Shown here: positions 11,185 to 21,700 of the stretch, one piece after another | Layout of the letters: each line of letters starts with the position of its first letter | How positions within the stretch are numbered: position 1 is the stretch's first letter | Assembly (NCBI RefSeq): GCF_964340395.1 | Contig: NC_135567.1 | Coordinates: 2,466,109-2,530,108, forward strand | Length of the DNA stretch: 64,000 bases | Origin: Glandiceps talaboti | Lineage: Eukaryota > Hemichordata > Enteropneusta > Spengelidae | Direction of reading: 5' to 3' | Made by a program: the position numbers and the translations under genes | The notes under the pieces: model-generated | What the model was told of the DNA's origin: nothing | Database searches by the model: none | Seen by the model: the letters and a program-made list of their open reading frames with translations, nothing else

Positions 11185-11887
11185 GTAAGTCTATCAAATT
11201 AATTCCCTGCTTTCTGCAACATGGTTAACAATGGTCAGAACTTGGTTCACTATGGTCAATTACCATGGTTGACCGTGTTCTGACTGTGGTAGTAACCATG
11301 GTTGACCATGCTTGGTAATTGGCACCATGTCATTCACTGTCAAAATTCCATGATGCAAAACCACAGTCAATCATGGTCCACCGTGGTGTATAAGGCACAG
11401 CTGAATTTTTTGGGGATCATGGATGAACATGTTTGACAATGGTTAAATATGATGTCGGATTATCTGGTGAAACCTTGGTTAGACCCAAAGCCGGTTAAGA
11501 CAAGTTTATTTTTTGTGTTACATAGACTTTATGGTTGAAATGAATCCAATTTTGAGCTCCTCATATCTACATATATAAACAATAGAATTTGCAATATTCA
11601 ACGTCAAAGCATTAATATTTGTTATTAAGTGAGCACATGTTTGGCCTATTAGTTGATATGGAAGGGCATGGCTAGGATATTTTCATCATAATTACACTTA
11701 AATGACTATCAAACAACTAACAATACAATAATAAATAGCACCAGCCAAGTATTGGTGTCAAGGGTCAAGGGTCAATTTTTATTTATATATGACAAACAGC
11801 AAATGTGGTCAATTCTGAAAATCCCCTACATTGACACAGTGAACCAACACTATGTACAAATTGCAGTTTTACTTGTCCACGTCATAA

Positions 11888-13771
11888 TTAAGATAACGCC
11901 AATGCAAAGGATTTTGTGACCTTAAGCTTAGTATCATTGTTAGCAATTGTATAAAGTTCAAAGGCATTGGATCGCCAGTCACCTTGATGTTTGATAAAAA
12001 TTGATGGTATCCCTAAATGTAAAAGTGGCTCCACTTCTACGGAAAGAATGACCTGAGTACTGTGATGACTTGTATCCACAACTAATTAGTTCCACTTTTA
12101 ATGATTTAGTGAAATTTGTGTGGGTTAGTGTTAACTGAGGGTTTTGACATCACTATTTTGAGTAACCATATGAGAACAAATGGCTGGTTGTTTTGATTGA
12201 AGGGCAGAGATGGAGTATGTGTTTAATGGATGCAATTGGACAAAGAAAAGAATTAGGAATAGCATGTAATGACAATTGTAATACACGTTGTCTGTACTGA
12301 ATCATCTTGGTATGTCTTATGCTTAAGATAGCATAGTCTGTATATAACGAGATGTCCGACCTGTGGAGATATTTATCATCTGCTGGTAGTTAGGCCATTT
12401 GTTGTAACAGTGTAGACTTTCTTGTGAATGTGAAGAAGGCTACTAGGCAGACTGACTAGAAGGTTGCATTGAACGAAATGATTAAATCCAACTGTGTATG
12501 AATGTCTAATAAAATTGTGGGTGTTATAGGGAGTTTTTGTTTTGGTGGTGATCCATTACCACGTGAGATGCCGCGTTTCACAATATCAAGGAGCCAGTTG
12601 TCTTCCAGTGGGTTGGGTAAACCAGCCTCGGTGTGTAGTAATCTGATAATATTAAAGTATCCTGGTGTACCAGTTTGCTTTAAGGTAGGAACACTGCATA
12701 ATGGCACACATTAAGTTGACTGCATGGCACTGGCTGGATACCAAAGTACAAATAAAAACACAGGTAAGCTGTTCATTATGAACTGTAAGTGCACTTTGTT
12801 GTCTCTGCATATGCTAGTCTTTTATATGTAGGTACTTCTGTAACCAGGCTTTGTAGTTGGTGTTGTACAGGTCCTGTAGTAAGTTTGGTTTACCAGAAAT
12901 ACTGTGTTACAAAAGTCGTTTAATTTGTTTTGATTTAGAGATAAGGTTCGTGTAACTGAGTTGATTTGAATTCATAGGAAAGTGAGTGGTTGTCGCAGTT
13001 TCAGTTTAACAACTTTATTCCAATTTAGACTGTGATTGTGTTGTGTCCTTTCCTGTGACAGCCAATTGTGTTTTGGAAATCAAAACACATTTCCTTGCCA
13101 GTAGGGTCGAAAGAGCGTGATTTTATCGTAGGTTTAGTTTTTTGTGGGAGAGGTGGTCATAGAGTGACAGGTGGAGGTCAACCGTTCTCTATGGCAAGGT
13201 TGCCAAAGCCTGGTTCTTCCTATATTTTTAGTCCTAAAACATGATAACAGATTTGGTGATGTATGATTAGGCATAGTCACCAATATTAATTGTATGCTCG
13301 AGGTAGCTTTAAGATAACATCCTGCGATAGACCATGTTTGATAAGCGTTCTCAGTATAAGGACGTTTGCAGAAATCCATTGGGGGAGTGTAACCTGATCT
13401 GGCTTTGGTTGTTGTGTAGACGAACGCACCACAAGTTTAGTTTGGCCATCATTTAGGACTTCTGTTTCATAACAGACATCAAATGATCCCTTTTTTGATG
13501 ATATAAAGTCTTGTATTAGTAGTAGCTTTTTCTCACCTTTCACATTACTTGCACTAGAGGTTTCATAACTGCTGTCTACCAGTTCGTCTTTCTGGGCGTT
13601 GTTACCTAGTGATGCAAGGAGTTCGTCCAGTGCTTTATCCTGCATTGGCAACTTTAAATTAACCTCTGGCTGAATGGTTTCCTTGTCTGTTCTGGTAGAT
13701 AATGTAGGTCTGATGTTCAGTTATTCTGTCTCCCGTTGGGTATCGCTTGGGCCTGTCTTAGTAAGATCCAT
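11888..13771 (-). pseudogene. Tyrosine-recombinase retroelement relic, copy A
   Basis: Read on the minus strand, it starts at MDLTKTGPSDTQRETE, which is followed by an in-frame TAA. A DKALDELLASLG region and the block LPQWISANVLILRTLIKHG come next, typical of the Gag-like protein beside tyrosine recombinases in DIRS-like elements. A frameshifted stretch contains DPTGKEMCFDFQN. The recombinase follows: LAYAETTKCTY, FGIQPVPCSQLN, GYFNIIRLLHTEAGLPNPLE and KLPITPTILL (core-binding domain), then the catalytic boxes GHSFRRSGATF and, after a frameshift, IKHQGDWRSNAFELYT with the Tyr nucleophile. Several frameshifts and stops kill it. No reverse transcriptase lies between the Gag-like part and the recombinase; it was either deleted or never present. 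The early stop is shared with copy B, so inactivation preceded the duplication. Confidence 0.75.
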
Positions 13772-14040
13772 TGTCCCACTGTTAAATGTAGTCTAAATCA
13801 CTATATGTATTCTAATAAATACTAGTGTGTTTTATTTGAGATCAAATATTTTTATGTTTTTGTTGTTAAATAAGACACTAAAACTATGAAATGAGTGAGT
13901 GGGATATTATGCCCACACAACGGTATTGCAGTGCTCTTATGGGCAAATGATAACAATCAGATGAAAATCAGTGACTGTGAAACACCCCGAAATTACAACT
14001 CTTTATAAAATATATCAGTTTCTTGATTTTATCATTTTTA

Positions 14041-14079
14041 GAACTGATAAGGTTCAGTTGTGCTAGAGGCATGACAAAG

Positions 14080-14166
<87 letters not shown>

Positions 14167-14225
14167 ATGTCTGTCTGTCTGTCTGTCTGTATGTATGTCT
14201 GTCTGTCTGTCTGTTTGTGTGGATG
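14041..14225 (+). repeat. Dispersed-repeat head with long CTGT array
   Basis: GAACTGATAAGGTTCAGTTG plus TGCTAGAGGCATGAC leads into about thirty CTGT units. Copy B has the same head at 52732 with a shorter array, followed by about 1.25 kb of repeat body that is missing here. The Cys/Leu/Ser and Asp/Arg/Gln frames are repeat artefacts. Confidence 0.85.
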
Positions 14226-14488
14226 TACATTTTAACATAGTACATATTAACCAAAATAAACACTTCTATAGTACCTATGTAGTGTAATTGTTATAAATTT
14301 CATCTTGTTTTAGATAAAGTGTTTTCTGTGTGAACATTTTAAAATATCAATCAACATAACAATAACAATATGTTGAAATAAAATATTTTATTTGTTTACA
14401 AGATAAAATTACAATAATTATTGTAATTATTGATATGATCCATTTTTATTACAGAAAGAGTAATATGAATTTTTTCTTTTAATTATAG

Positions 14489-14581
14489 GAGAACAAAACA
14501 AGTCTACATTATGCTGCTAAGAATCAACATTTGGATATCTTTAAATTGTTGCTGGATGCTGGTGCAGAAAGAGATAACGAA
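14489..14581 (+). CDS. Ankyrin-repeat exon, copy A (TSLHYAA type)
   Basis: A 93-bp, phase-0 exon between TTTTAATTATAG and GTAAGT. It reads ENKTSLHYAAKNQHLDIF, then KLLLDAGAERDNE, a 31-residue ankyrin repeat. The intron flanks resemble those of the exons at 2865 and 4592, including the downstream TCACATGTTTTCATA segment and one diverged 33-bp unit near 14750. A duplicate exists in copy B at 54189 with two visible changes (E to R, K to Q). Both remain open, which suggests that use persisted after the duplication or that the duplication is recent. Confidence 0.7.
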
Positions 14582-14842
14582 GTAAGTTGAGTTTAGATGA
14601 GGTAATCTTTTATGTATCTATTACGTGACGCGTACACCTATTCCAATGTGACATAGAATATGTTTGATGATAACTTCTTGATATGATAAGGTAGGTATTC
14701 ACATGTTTTCATAAGACAACCACCTTCACATAGTACTAAATGCGATAGGTATATTGTTAATGGCCTTTGATATCATGTTTACAAGTAATGTTGAAGAAAA
14801 GAACTATACATAAAAATTATTCTTGGTGCTCATGTAATTTTT

Positions 14843-14914
14843 ATTGAACTGATAAGATTCAGTAGTGCTATAGGCATGACAAAGTGTATGTGTGTGTGTG
14901 TGTGTGTGTGTGTT

Positions 14915-14966
<52 letters not shown>

Positions 14967-15560
14967 CAAGTTAAAGTAAAAAAATGCTGGGCCGATTGCT
15001 TTCATATTTGGTAGTGATGTTACTTCTGATATCTAGTTGGGAAATTGTTCAAATGAAAATGATTGCAACCGAGATGTCCCTTTTGGGTAAAAAAATGTGA
15101 TTTCTGGTAAAAAAAAACTTCAACTCCAAAACCCACTGGGCAGCTTGGTCTGAAATATGATGGGAACATTCTTAGAGGTGACTTAATTTATATTTGTTCA
15201 TGACAAGATCATTCAATCAGTAATATGCAAAATTAGTGTGACTTTTTTGGTCAAAAATTTAGATTTGTTCATGACAAGATGATTCCATCAGTAATATGCA
15301 AAATTAGCGTGACTTTTTGGTCAAAAATTTAGATTTGTTCATGACAAGATGATTCCATCAGTAATATGCAAAATTAGTGTGACTTTTTGGTCAAAAATCT
15401 TTAATTCCGAAACTACTCAGCAGATTTGGCTGAAATTTAATTTGGACGTATCCGAGGGGTATGGATGAAGAAATATTAAGCAAATAATGATCTCACACAG
15501 TAATATGCAAAGTAGGTGTAAAATGTGAATTTTGGTCAAAAATTTATATCTCAATAAGTA
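14843..15560 (+). repeat. Dispersed composite repeat, copy A
   Basis: The head GAACTGATAAGATTCAGTAG is followed by TG runs and then the body. The body contains three near-identical stretches with GACAAGATNATTCNATCAGT and GTCAAAAATTTAGATTTGTT (15189-15400). The copy B counterpart (54546-55180) has only two such stretches. Confidence 0.8.
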
Positions 15561-16682
15561 CAAGTTTGGTCAACTGCAGTGCCAAAGACACAGTAAAGGC
15601 TGACCCAATTCACGTAGATTGGCACTCAGAGAATGTTTACAATGTAAAAGTTCATTCCAACACCAAAACAGCCAATCAGGAAACAATTGTACTATGTAAA
15701 CAATCGAAAAATGCCATTACGATGTGTCATCATGCAACACATACAGTCGTTGCTGTGTCCTTGCACTGCAGTTGGATATGGGTGATACCTAGGGTACGGG
15801 GCAAGTGTTGGATTTGAGTGAGGTTAACTTATATTACTAAATATTGTCAGCTGTAGCCATTTTAAACAAATGACAATTATACAGTAAAGAATTTAAGGTA
15901 TTTACTATCACTAGACTTTATTTATTTGACCGTTGATGTTTATTTTTTGTATATTTCCGAGCTCTCAAATTAAATCTCACAAGTTAGAGTTGGAGTTAGA
16001 GTGTCTTTCCTTCACGATCGTACTTACGACCTTCTGGTCGCCCTCTAGTGGTAAATTTAGCAACAGCGTGAGCTTCTATGGGTTCGTCCAGCATGTGGAG
16101 CTTTGGTGTTAATGCTACATGTGGAAAAGTGAACTCTTAGATACATAAACATACCTCTGATATTAGTAGCTGTACAGGAATAATTATATATAATCTCCCG
16201 GTGTAACATTTTTTTAAAAGTTTGCTGTAAAATAGAATCTGGGTAAGGTTTATGCGCATGTGCAAGAATGGGCCCGGATTAAATTTTATGTTTTACACCA
16301 TAACATTGTATCCCCTGTAAAATAACATCCGGTCCGATCTACTATCGCCAGTTCCAAATGAGTTGTGATTGGTTGTGTGTGTTATATTTCCAATCTACAC
16401 AAATGAAGCTTCATTCTCAAACATGTGGGGGAGAGTGGAGGTTGGAGAATGGAGGGCAAGTACTTCAAAATTTTCAGCCTCTGTTGGAGGGTTACTTGAG
16501 AAAAACTGTGATTAGGAGGGTGTACTTGAAAATAAAATAAATAATTCTGTTGAAATAGATTTGTATTATGCACACTATCACTTACATCTAGGGGCATACT
16601 AGCCTAGAATCAAATCGATTGCGGATTTTGATTTCAAATGATGGGTAAATAATGAATTCAAATTCCCCATTGACATGGATTC
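15561..16682. other. Non-repetitive segment conserved in both copies, no gene recognised
   Basis: An 83-codon open frame at 15566-15817 (+) is kept in copy B with one residue changed (Asn to Tyr), but it has no recognisable domain. Near 16039-16055, CGCCCTCTAGTGGTAAA matches the CTCF core on the minus strand. At 16425-16545 there are repeated GTACTT(C/G)A motifs like those near 1550-1630. None of this supports a gene call. The copy B counterpart is 55174-56290. Confidence 0.5.
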
Positions 16683-16686
16683 CATA
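16683..16686. repeat. Target-site duplication CATA, left
   Basis: CATA precedes the 5' LTR and is repeated at 26614-26617 after the 3' LTR. The uninterrupted paralogous site at 56291-56294 has CATA once. Confidence 0.9.
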
Positions 16687-17200
16687 TGTAGCCGAGGTAT
16701 ATATGGCGCCCTCACTTTGTCCTTATTTCATACCTTTGTTTTTCCTACTAGTTTTAATTATGTATGCATTTCTTTTGATTGATGTCCACCTATGCTTTGC
16801 TACATAGCCACCTGTTTGATTTAGACATCTTATGAATACTTAGTTATATGTTTGATTTGTGTCTTCGTGTCACTGTACAACAGTCCTCAGAGCAGTACAC
16901 AAGTGTCTCTGTTGCAGTCAAACTAGTTATCCACGTTGCCTTTGTATTGGGATGGTCAACGGAGTTTGGTCCAAGAAGTCCCGGAGCTCCGCCAATAGAT
17001 GTACAGGGTGTTCTCGTGTACCCGAAGTTACTTACAGTGCGGGCTAACAAACCTTGGAAATATAACTATTTCCAGAATTAGTGGTATATTGGCTGTGTTT
17101 ATGGTTATTGCAGTGGTGTCTGTCGTCGCCGTGCATACGGAGAGGAAACGTCCAGAAAACTGTAAACGTGAGTGTTCCTGCATTCTGACTACTCTGAAGC

Positions 17201-17299
17201 ATTAAAGTGTCGTACGTGTTGCTGTAGAAGTGTATTATACTGCAGAACTGAAAGTGTCGTGCGTTTTTGCTGTAGAAGTGTAATTATACTGCAGAACTG
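17201..17299 (+). promoter_or_regulatory. ATTAAA signal followed by GU-rich tandem repeat
   Basis: ATTAAA at 17201-17206 is the common variant polyadenylation hexamer. Two units follow (17204-17250 and 17251-17299), each with AAAGTGTCGT, GTAGAAGTGTA and ACTGCAGAACTG. GT-rich sequence 10-40 bases after the hexamer is where CstF-64 binds in animal mRNAs. Function here is inference. The same site recurs at 25485-25583 in the 3' LTR. Confidence 0.4.
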
Positions 17300-17376
17300 G
17301 GAAGAGGCAGAGCTGTATCCAGGAGACTGTCTTATTAGGAAATTCTGTGTTGTGTGTACGTACGCGTGTCGCCGTC

Positions 17377-17398
17377 GGTACAGTATAAAGGGCGTGAC
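17377..17398 (+). promoter_or_regulatory. Possible LTR TATA box
   Basis: GGTACAGTATAAAGGGCG is a good TATA-box match in the middle of the LTR; initiation would fall near 17410-17415. The TATATA at 16697, ten bases into the LTR, is a competing candidate. Confidence 0.35.
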
Positions 17399-17660
17399 TT
17401 TAAAAGCGTGTGCTATTGTGTTGTGTTGAAGTCCGTGAACTATTGCTCAATTATTCTCTTTCGTGTCGTGACATTTATTTAAATAGAAATACTGAACTAC
17501 TACTATTATTTCGTCTGAATATAACCTGCTGTTGTAGGAGTGTACGTCGTCTTTCTTAAGTTTTGTGGAACTAGACGTGTTCTCGCCAAGTGTAGGAGTT
17601 GCTGAACTAAACTTATTGTTTTACGTGCGGTGTACTAACAATCAAGTTCGTTCAAGAATA

Positions 17661-17777
17661 GTGGCAGCCATCTTGTACACGCAAACTTTATAGTGGCAGC
17701 CATCTTGTACATGCAAACTTTATTCTGTTTCTTTCATTCAAGAATAGTGGCAGCCATCTTGTACACGCGAACTTTCT
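17661..17777 (+). promoter_or_regulatory. Three YY1-like repeats in the LTR
   Basis: GTGGCAGCCATCTTGTACA occurs at 17661, 17693 (with one change) and 17747, each followed by a CGCRAACTTT-like tail. GCCATCTTG is the core of the YY1 site. YY1 sites downstream of a start are known to position transcription of the mammalian L1 retrotransposon; the same role here is a guess. The copies recur at 25945-26061 in the 3' LTR. Confidence 0.45.
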
Positions 17778-18333
17778 TCTACTTTTATGTATTTAGTTCC
17801 TCCCGTTTCAGCTTCGTGACATTTAATTACTTGCAGTTCCGGCGATATTTGATAGTCAATTTAAAACTACTCGTTGTAATATTATTTCACTATACAAACC
17901 AAATTAGGACACTTGTTGTAATATTATTTTCTTTGTAAAGACCAATTTAAACTACTCGTTGTAATATTATTTAACTATACAAATCAACTTAGGATACTTA
18001 TTGTAATATTATTTTCATTTGTATAAATCAACTCAAGACAATTTATCGTACTATTAATTAATTTTTGGAATTTAGAAATAACCTATTGTAAACTAAATAT
18101 TAATCTTTGGGAACGGATCCGATAGTGTTTACTTTTCTTACTGAAAGCTTATTTTGTAGATATTGTGATTTATGTTGATAAGTAAAAGCATACTATCAAT
18201 TCATTCATACCTATATAATCTCGTGCTATTAATTTTACTATTTATAACTACTGTCCCTGAACCCAAGTCCCCACGACGGCATCGATCATACGCAACCTTA
18301 GCCCCGTCCGTAAGACTGTGTTGCTTACATTTT

Positions 18334-18351
18334 TGGCGCCCAACGTGGGGC
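18334..18351 (+). promoter_or_regulatory. Primer-binding site, tRNA-Lys(CUU) type
   Basis: TGGCGCCCAACGTGGGGC starts four bases after the 5' LTR. It is complementary over 18 bases to the 3' end of an animal tRNA-Lys(CUU) including CCA, as recalled. This would prime minus-strand DNA synthesis. Confidence 0.85.
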
Positions 18352-18793
18352 CCGTGTCAACTTAAGGTTGCTAGTGTCACTTTGGAAAGTTTAAACTTCC
18401 ATAGTAAAATTGTACCTTTACAGTTTACCAGTCAATCCGAAAATTGTAATTATTTTGTGCACTTTATTGCAATTGAAAAAGTGAATTCATTCTATATATC
18501 ATCAACGAGAAGTTTATGATCGATGCTGTCAGGACTACATACTTGTATACTGGTATTAATATTGATAAGATTGAAAGACTTGAATTGACAACAATTACAT
18601 TGGAGTAGTAATTTGTGTGAATGCTTATATACAGACTAGTCACTGTGTTTCAAAGGTTCGGCAATAATTTTAATTCTTACGATTGTCACTTATAGGGTGA
18701 TTGTATCTATTTATAACGCATTACTCTAGTAATTATCAAGTAGACGTATTAATATTCATCGTCGTATTATTGTGTTATCTACTTACATACAAA
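18352..18793 (+). other. Retrotransposon 5' leader
   Basis: Untranslated sequence between the primer site and the chosen ATG. It should hold any packaging signal, but I see no clear motif. An in-frame upstream ATG at 18701 would add 31 mostly hydrophobic residues; I treat it as leader. Confidence 0.5.
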
Positions 18794-21700
18794 ATGGCTT
18801 CTGTGATTAACATTTCTAAGAAAAACATACGTAACACTATCCTGGTAGATAACATTTCAAAAGATATTACCAAAGACCATATGTTCGATATTTTATCTCA
18901 AGTAGGAGATATTGTAAATTTTGTATTTCCATATGACTCCGTCACAAGTACTCACAAGGGTTATGGGTGTTGTGAATATCGTGATGTGGCTACTATGCGT
19001 AGTGCTATTGACATGTTGCACAATAGAGAATTTGCAGGTCGTCGTTTGTCTGTCACAATGATTCCTACTGCTTTATATAGTCAATTTGATTCTGAAACTG
19101 ATACTGCAAGTGAGTGTTCAACAGTAGACGAGAAAGAAACGTATATTGTCAAAGACGAAACTACTGATAGTCCTTCTATCACTAAACATATAGACACTGC
19201 TATTGACCGTGGTAATAGTTATAGTCGGGGTGACCTTGCTAAAATGGCTGAAGTGTTGGAAAGAGCTGGTCATAGAGTTAAGTGGCAAGATGAATGCGAA
19301 TCTGAAATATTGGAGCGAACCAGCCACAGAGTTCAGTCACCAGACGAATATGGATCCAATGTTTCGAGGCAACACCAGCCTACTTCTCTGCATCGCTCAT
19401 ATCACTCTGAATCTTCTCCTGTCTCTTATTCAACCAAACACACAACCACTCATAGTTCGTCACATCATGCATATGATGAGACATCGAATTATCCTTCTCT
19501 AACTCTTCCAGCAAATTTCTTACAACCACCACGTATAGTTACTTTTTCAGGTGACCCTAAATCGAGAGGTGATGCAACTTTTGAATCCTGGCAGTACGAG
19601 GTTGAGTGTTTGCTTATGGATGGTACATACCGTCGAGAGATACTTACACCTGCTGTTAGAAAATCAATCCGTGGTGAAGCCAGTCAGGTAATTATGCATA
19701 TGGGGATCGATGCGACTATCGAGCAAATGGTTCGGAAGTTAGAAGGCATCTATGGGGTTGTTGAAACAGGAGCTACTCTATTACAAAGATTCTATAATAG
19801 TAAACAAAACGATGGTGAAACTGTAGCAGGCTATGGATGTAGACTCGAGGTGGCGATAAATAAGGCTAGAGAAAGAGGGAGTATTTCAGCAACTATGGTT
19901 GATGAAGCTCTTAGAACTGTCTTTTGGAGAGGACTGAAAGACAATCGTGTTAAGAATATTGCGAGACATCGTTACGAAACTGTTACTACTTTTGATGCAC
20001 TTCTCAGAGTTGTACGAAATGCAGAGCAAGAAGTGGCCGAATCATTTCATTCTGTTGGTAATGTTTCTAAACCACGTCAGCAATCTAGCTATGCAAGACA
20101 AGCCACTACAAACGATCGAGATAGACAAAAAGAAAGTGACAGAGTAAGAGAGCTTGAATCTACTGTAAAAAACCTCACAGAAAGACTTAGGAATGTAGAG
20201 ATGAGTTCTAATTCAGATTTTGGTAGGGGTCGCCCAAGAGAGAGGATGCAAAATGTATTTCGTTCACAGAGATCAGAAAACAGTGCTGAAAGAGGCCGAA
20301 ATCAAACTTATGGTCAACGTAGGAGACAGTACACATCTGAGCCAATAAGATGCTTCAACTGCGGTCAAGAAGGACACATAGCAAGAGTATGCCGAACTCC
20401 AGTACAGCGTATACCAGGTCAAAGTTCATCTAGGGCCACTAATCACATGGTGAGTACCGATTCCAAACCTGTTCTACTTGGTAGTAACAGACAGTTGATG
20501 GAGAGAATTGTTGGACGTGCAAACGAGGAGAAAGCATGTGTAAATGGTGTGACTTGCACAAGTCTTGTTGATACTGGTTCACAAGTAACCACAATAAGTA
20601 ATTCTTTTCATAAAAAGTATCTGTCAAAATATGCAGTCGAACCACTGGACAACTTACAAGTAGAAGGTGCCAATGGTTTAGCAGTGCCATATCTTGGTTA
20701 CATTGAGGTACAAATCAGCTTCCCAGAAGATGTATTCGGTAGTGAGGAAACTTTTGATGTTCTAGCACTGGTTGTACCAGATAGCAACTATAATGCGAGG
20801 GTACCCTTAACGGTTGGTACAAATCTGATTGGTCAGTGTAAAGAGTATTGTCAACGTTTATTTGGATCATGCTTTTACAGGGACAAAACACAGTCACAAA
20901 TATGGCAGACCGCATATAGACGTATTGGACAGAGAGACCTTTATTGTAACAGCAAGGATGGAAAACTGGGAGAAGTAAAGACAAGTTTGAAGCAACCCAT
21001 CAGAATTGAACCTGGAATGTCCAAAATTATCAAAGGCAGAGTAAAGTCTGGACCAAAGGGTGATTGTTATGTTGCGGTGGTAGAACCAGCAGGTATGACT
21101 AGTCTCTCTGGAAATGTAATTGTTAGTCCCGTTGCAGTAACCTTGAAATGTAAGGGCAAGAAAACTTTTGTTCCTGTTCATGTTCACAACATTTCGTCAA
21201 AAACTATTGTCGTTGGTCCTGGTGTCGTGGTTGGTGAAATTAATGCTGTCACTTGGGTTGGTAGTCCATCAAACTATGCCGTCATTTCTAATCGTCAGTC
21301 TGTATTGATTGGTGAACCAGAGTTAGAACCCCACCGTATTTCAGGGATGTACCAAGCGTCTTCAATGTCCGCTGATTTGAAAAGTGAAATACAGTTTGAC
21401 CTTAGTAAGGCACCCTTAAACCATACCCAGCATGAGCAAGCACAAAGTCTACTGATGAAAATGAGCCCTTTTTTTGCCAAACATGACAGCGACTTGGGTT
21501 ATACCTCTGCGATAGAACATACTATACCTCTCATAGACGAAAAACCAGTCAAAGAACGGTCACGTAGGATACCACCTGCTCGATACAATGAACTGAGAAA
21601 ACTATTACAAAGTATGGTAGATACTGGGGTGATTAGAGAATCGTATAGTCCCTGGGCAGCTCCGATAGTGTTGGTTGAAAAGAAAGATGGTAGTACAAGG

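Larger units (their letters stand above)
11342..16686 (+). repeat. Large duplication, copy A left part
   Basis: From AAAATTCCATGATGCAAA onward this matches 50012-56294 in the same orientation with scattered substitutions and small indels. Copy A lacks about 1.25 kb of dispersed repeat present in copy B (about 52800-54050). It carries a tyrosine-recombinase relic, an ankyrin exon and a dispersed repeat. The stretch 11185-11341 between the ankyrin exon and this copy shows only repeated ATGGTTGACC-like motifs. Confidence 0.95.
16687..18329 (+). repeat. 5' LTR
   Basis: 1643 bp, TGTAG...TTACA. It contains two possible TATA elements (TATATA near 16697; CAGTATAAAGG near 17380-17391), an ATTAAA at 17201, and a 47/49-bp GU-rich tandem pair. 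It also has three copies of GTGGCAGCCATCTTGTACA and a set of TTGTAATATTATTT repeats at about 17868-18020. The U3/R/U5 borders cannot be placed without transcript ends. Confidence 0.97.

Noticed and set aside
15566-15817. 83-codon ORF kept in both large copies
   Set aside because: Conservation is explained by the recent duplication; no domain, splice site or codon signal supports it as a gene.
16844-17429. Small ORFs inside the LTRs
   Set aside because: They are identical in both LTRs, short and overlapping on both strands, with no domain; one is broken by the single LTR difference.
18701-18793. Upstream in-frame start of the Gag-Pol ORF
   Set aside because: The extra 31 residues are hydrophobic and precede the RRM; the ATG at 18794 has the better context. 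A signal peptide is not expected for Gag.
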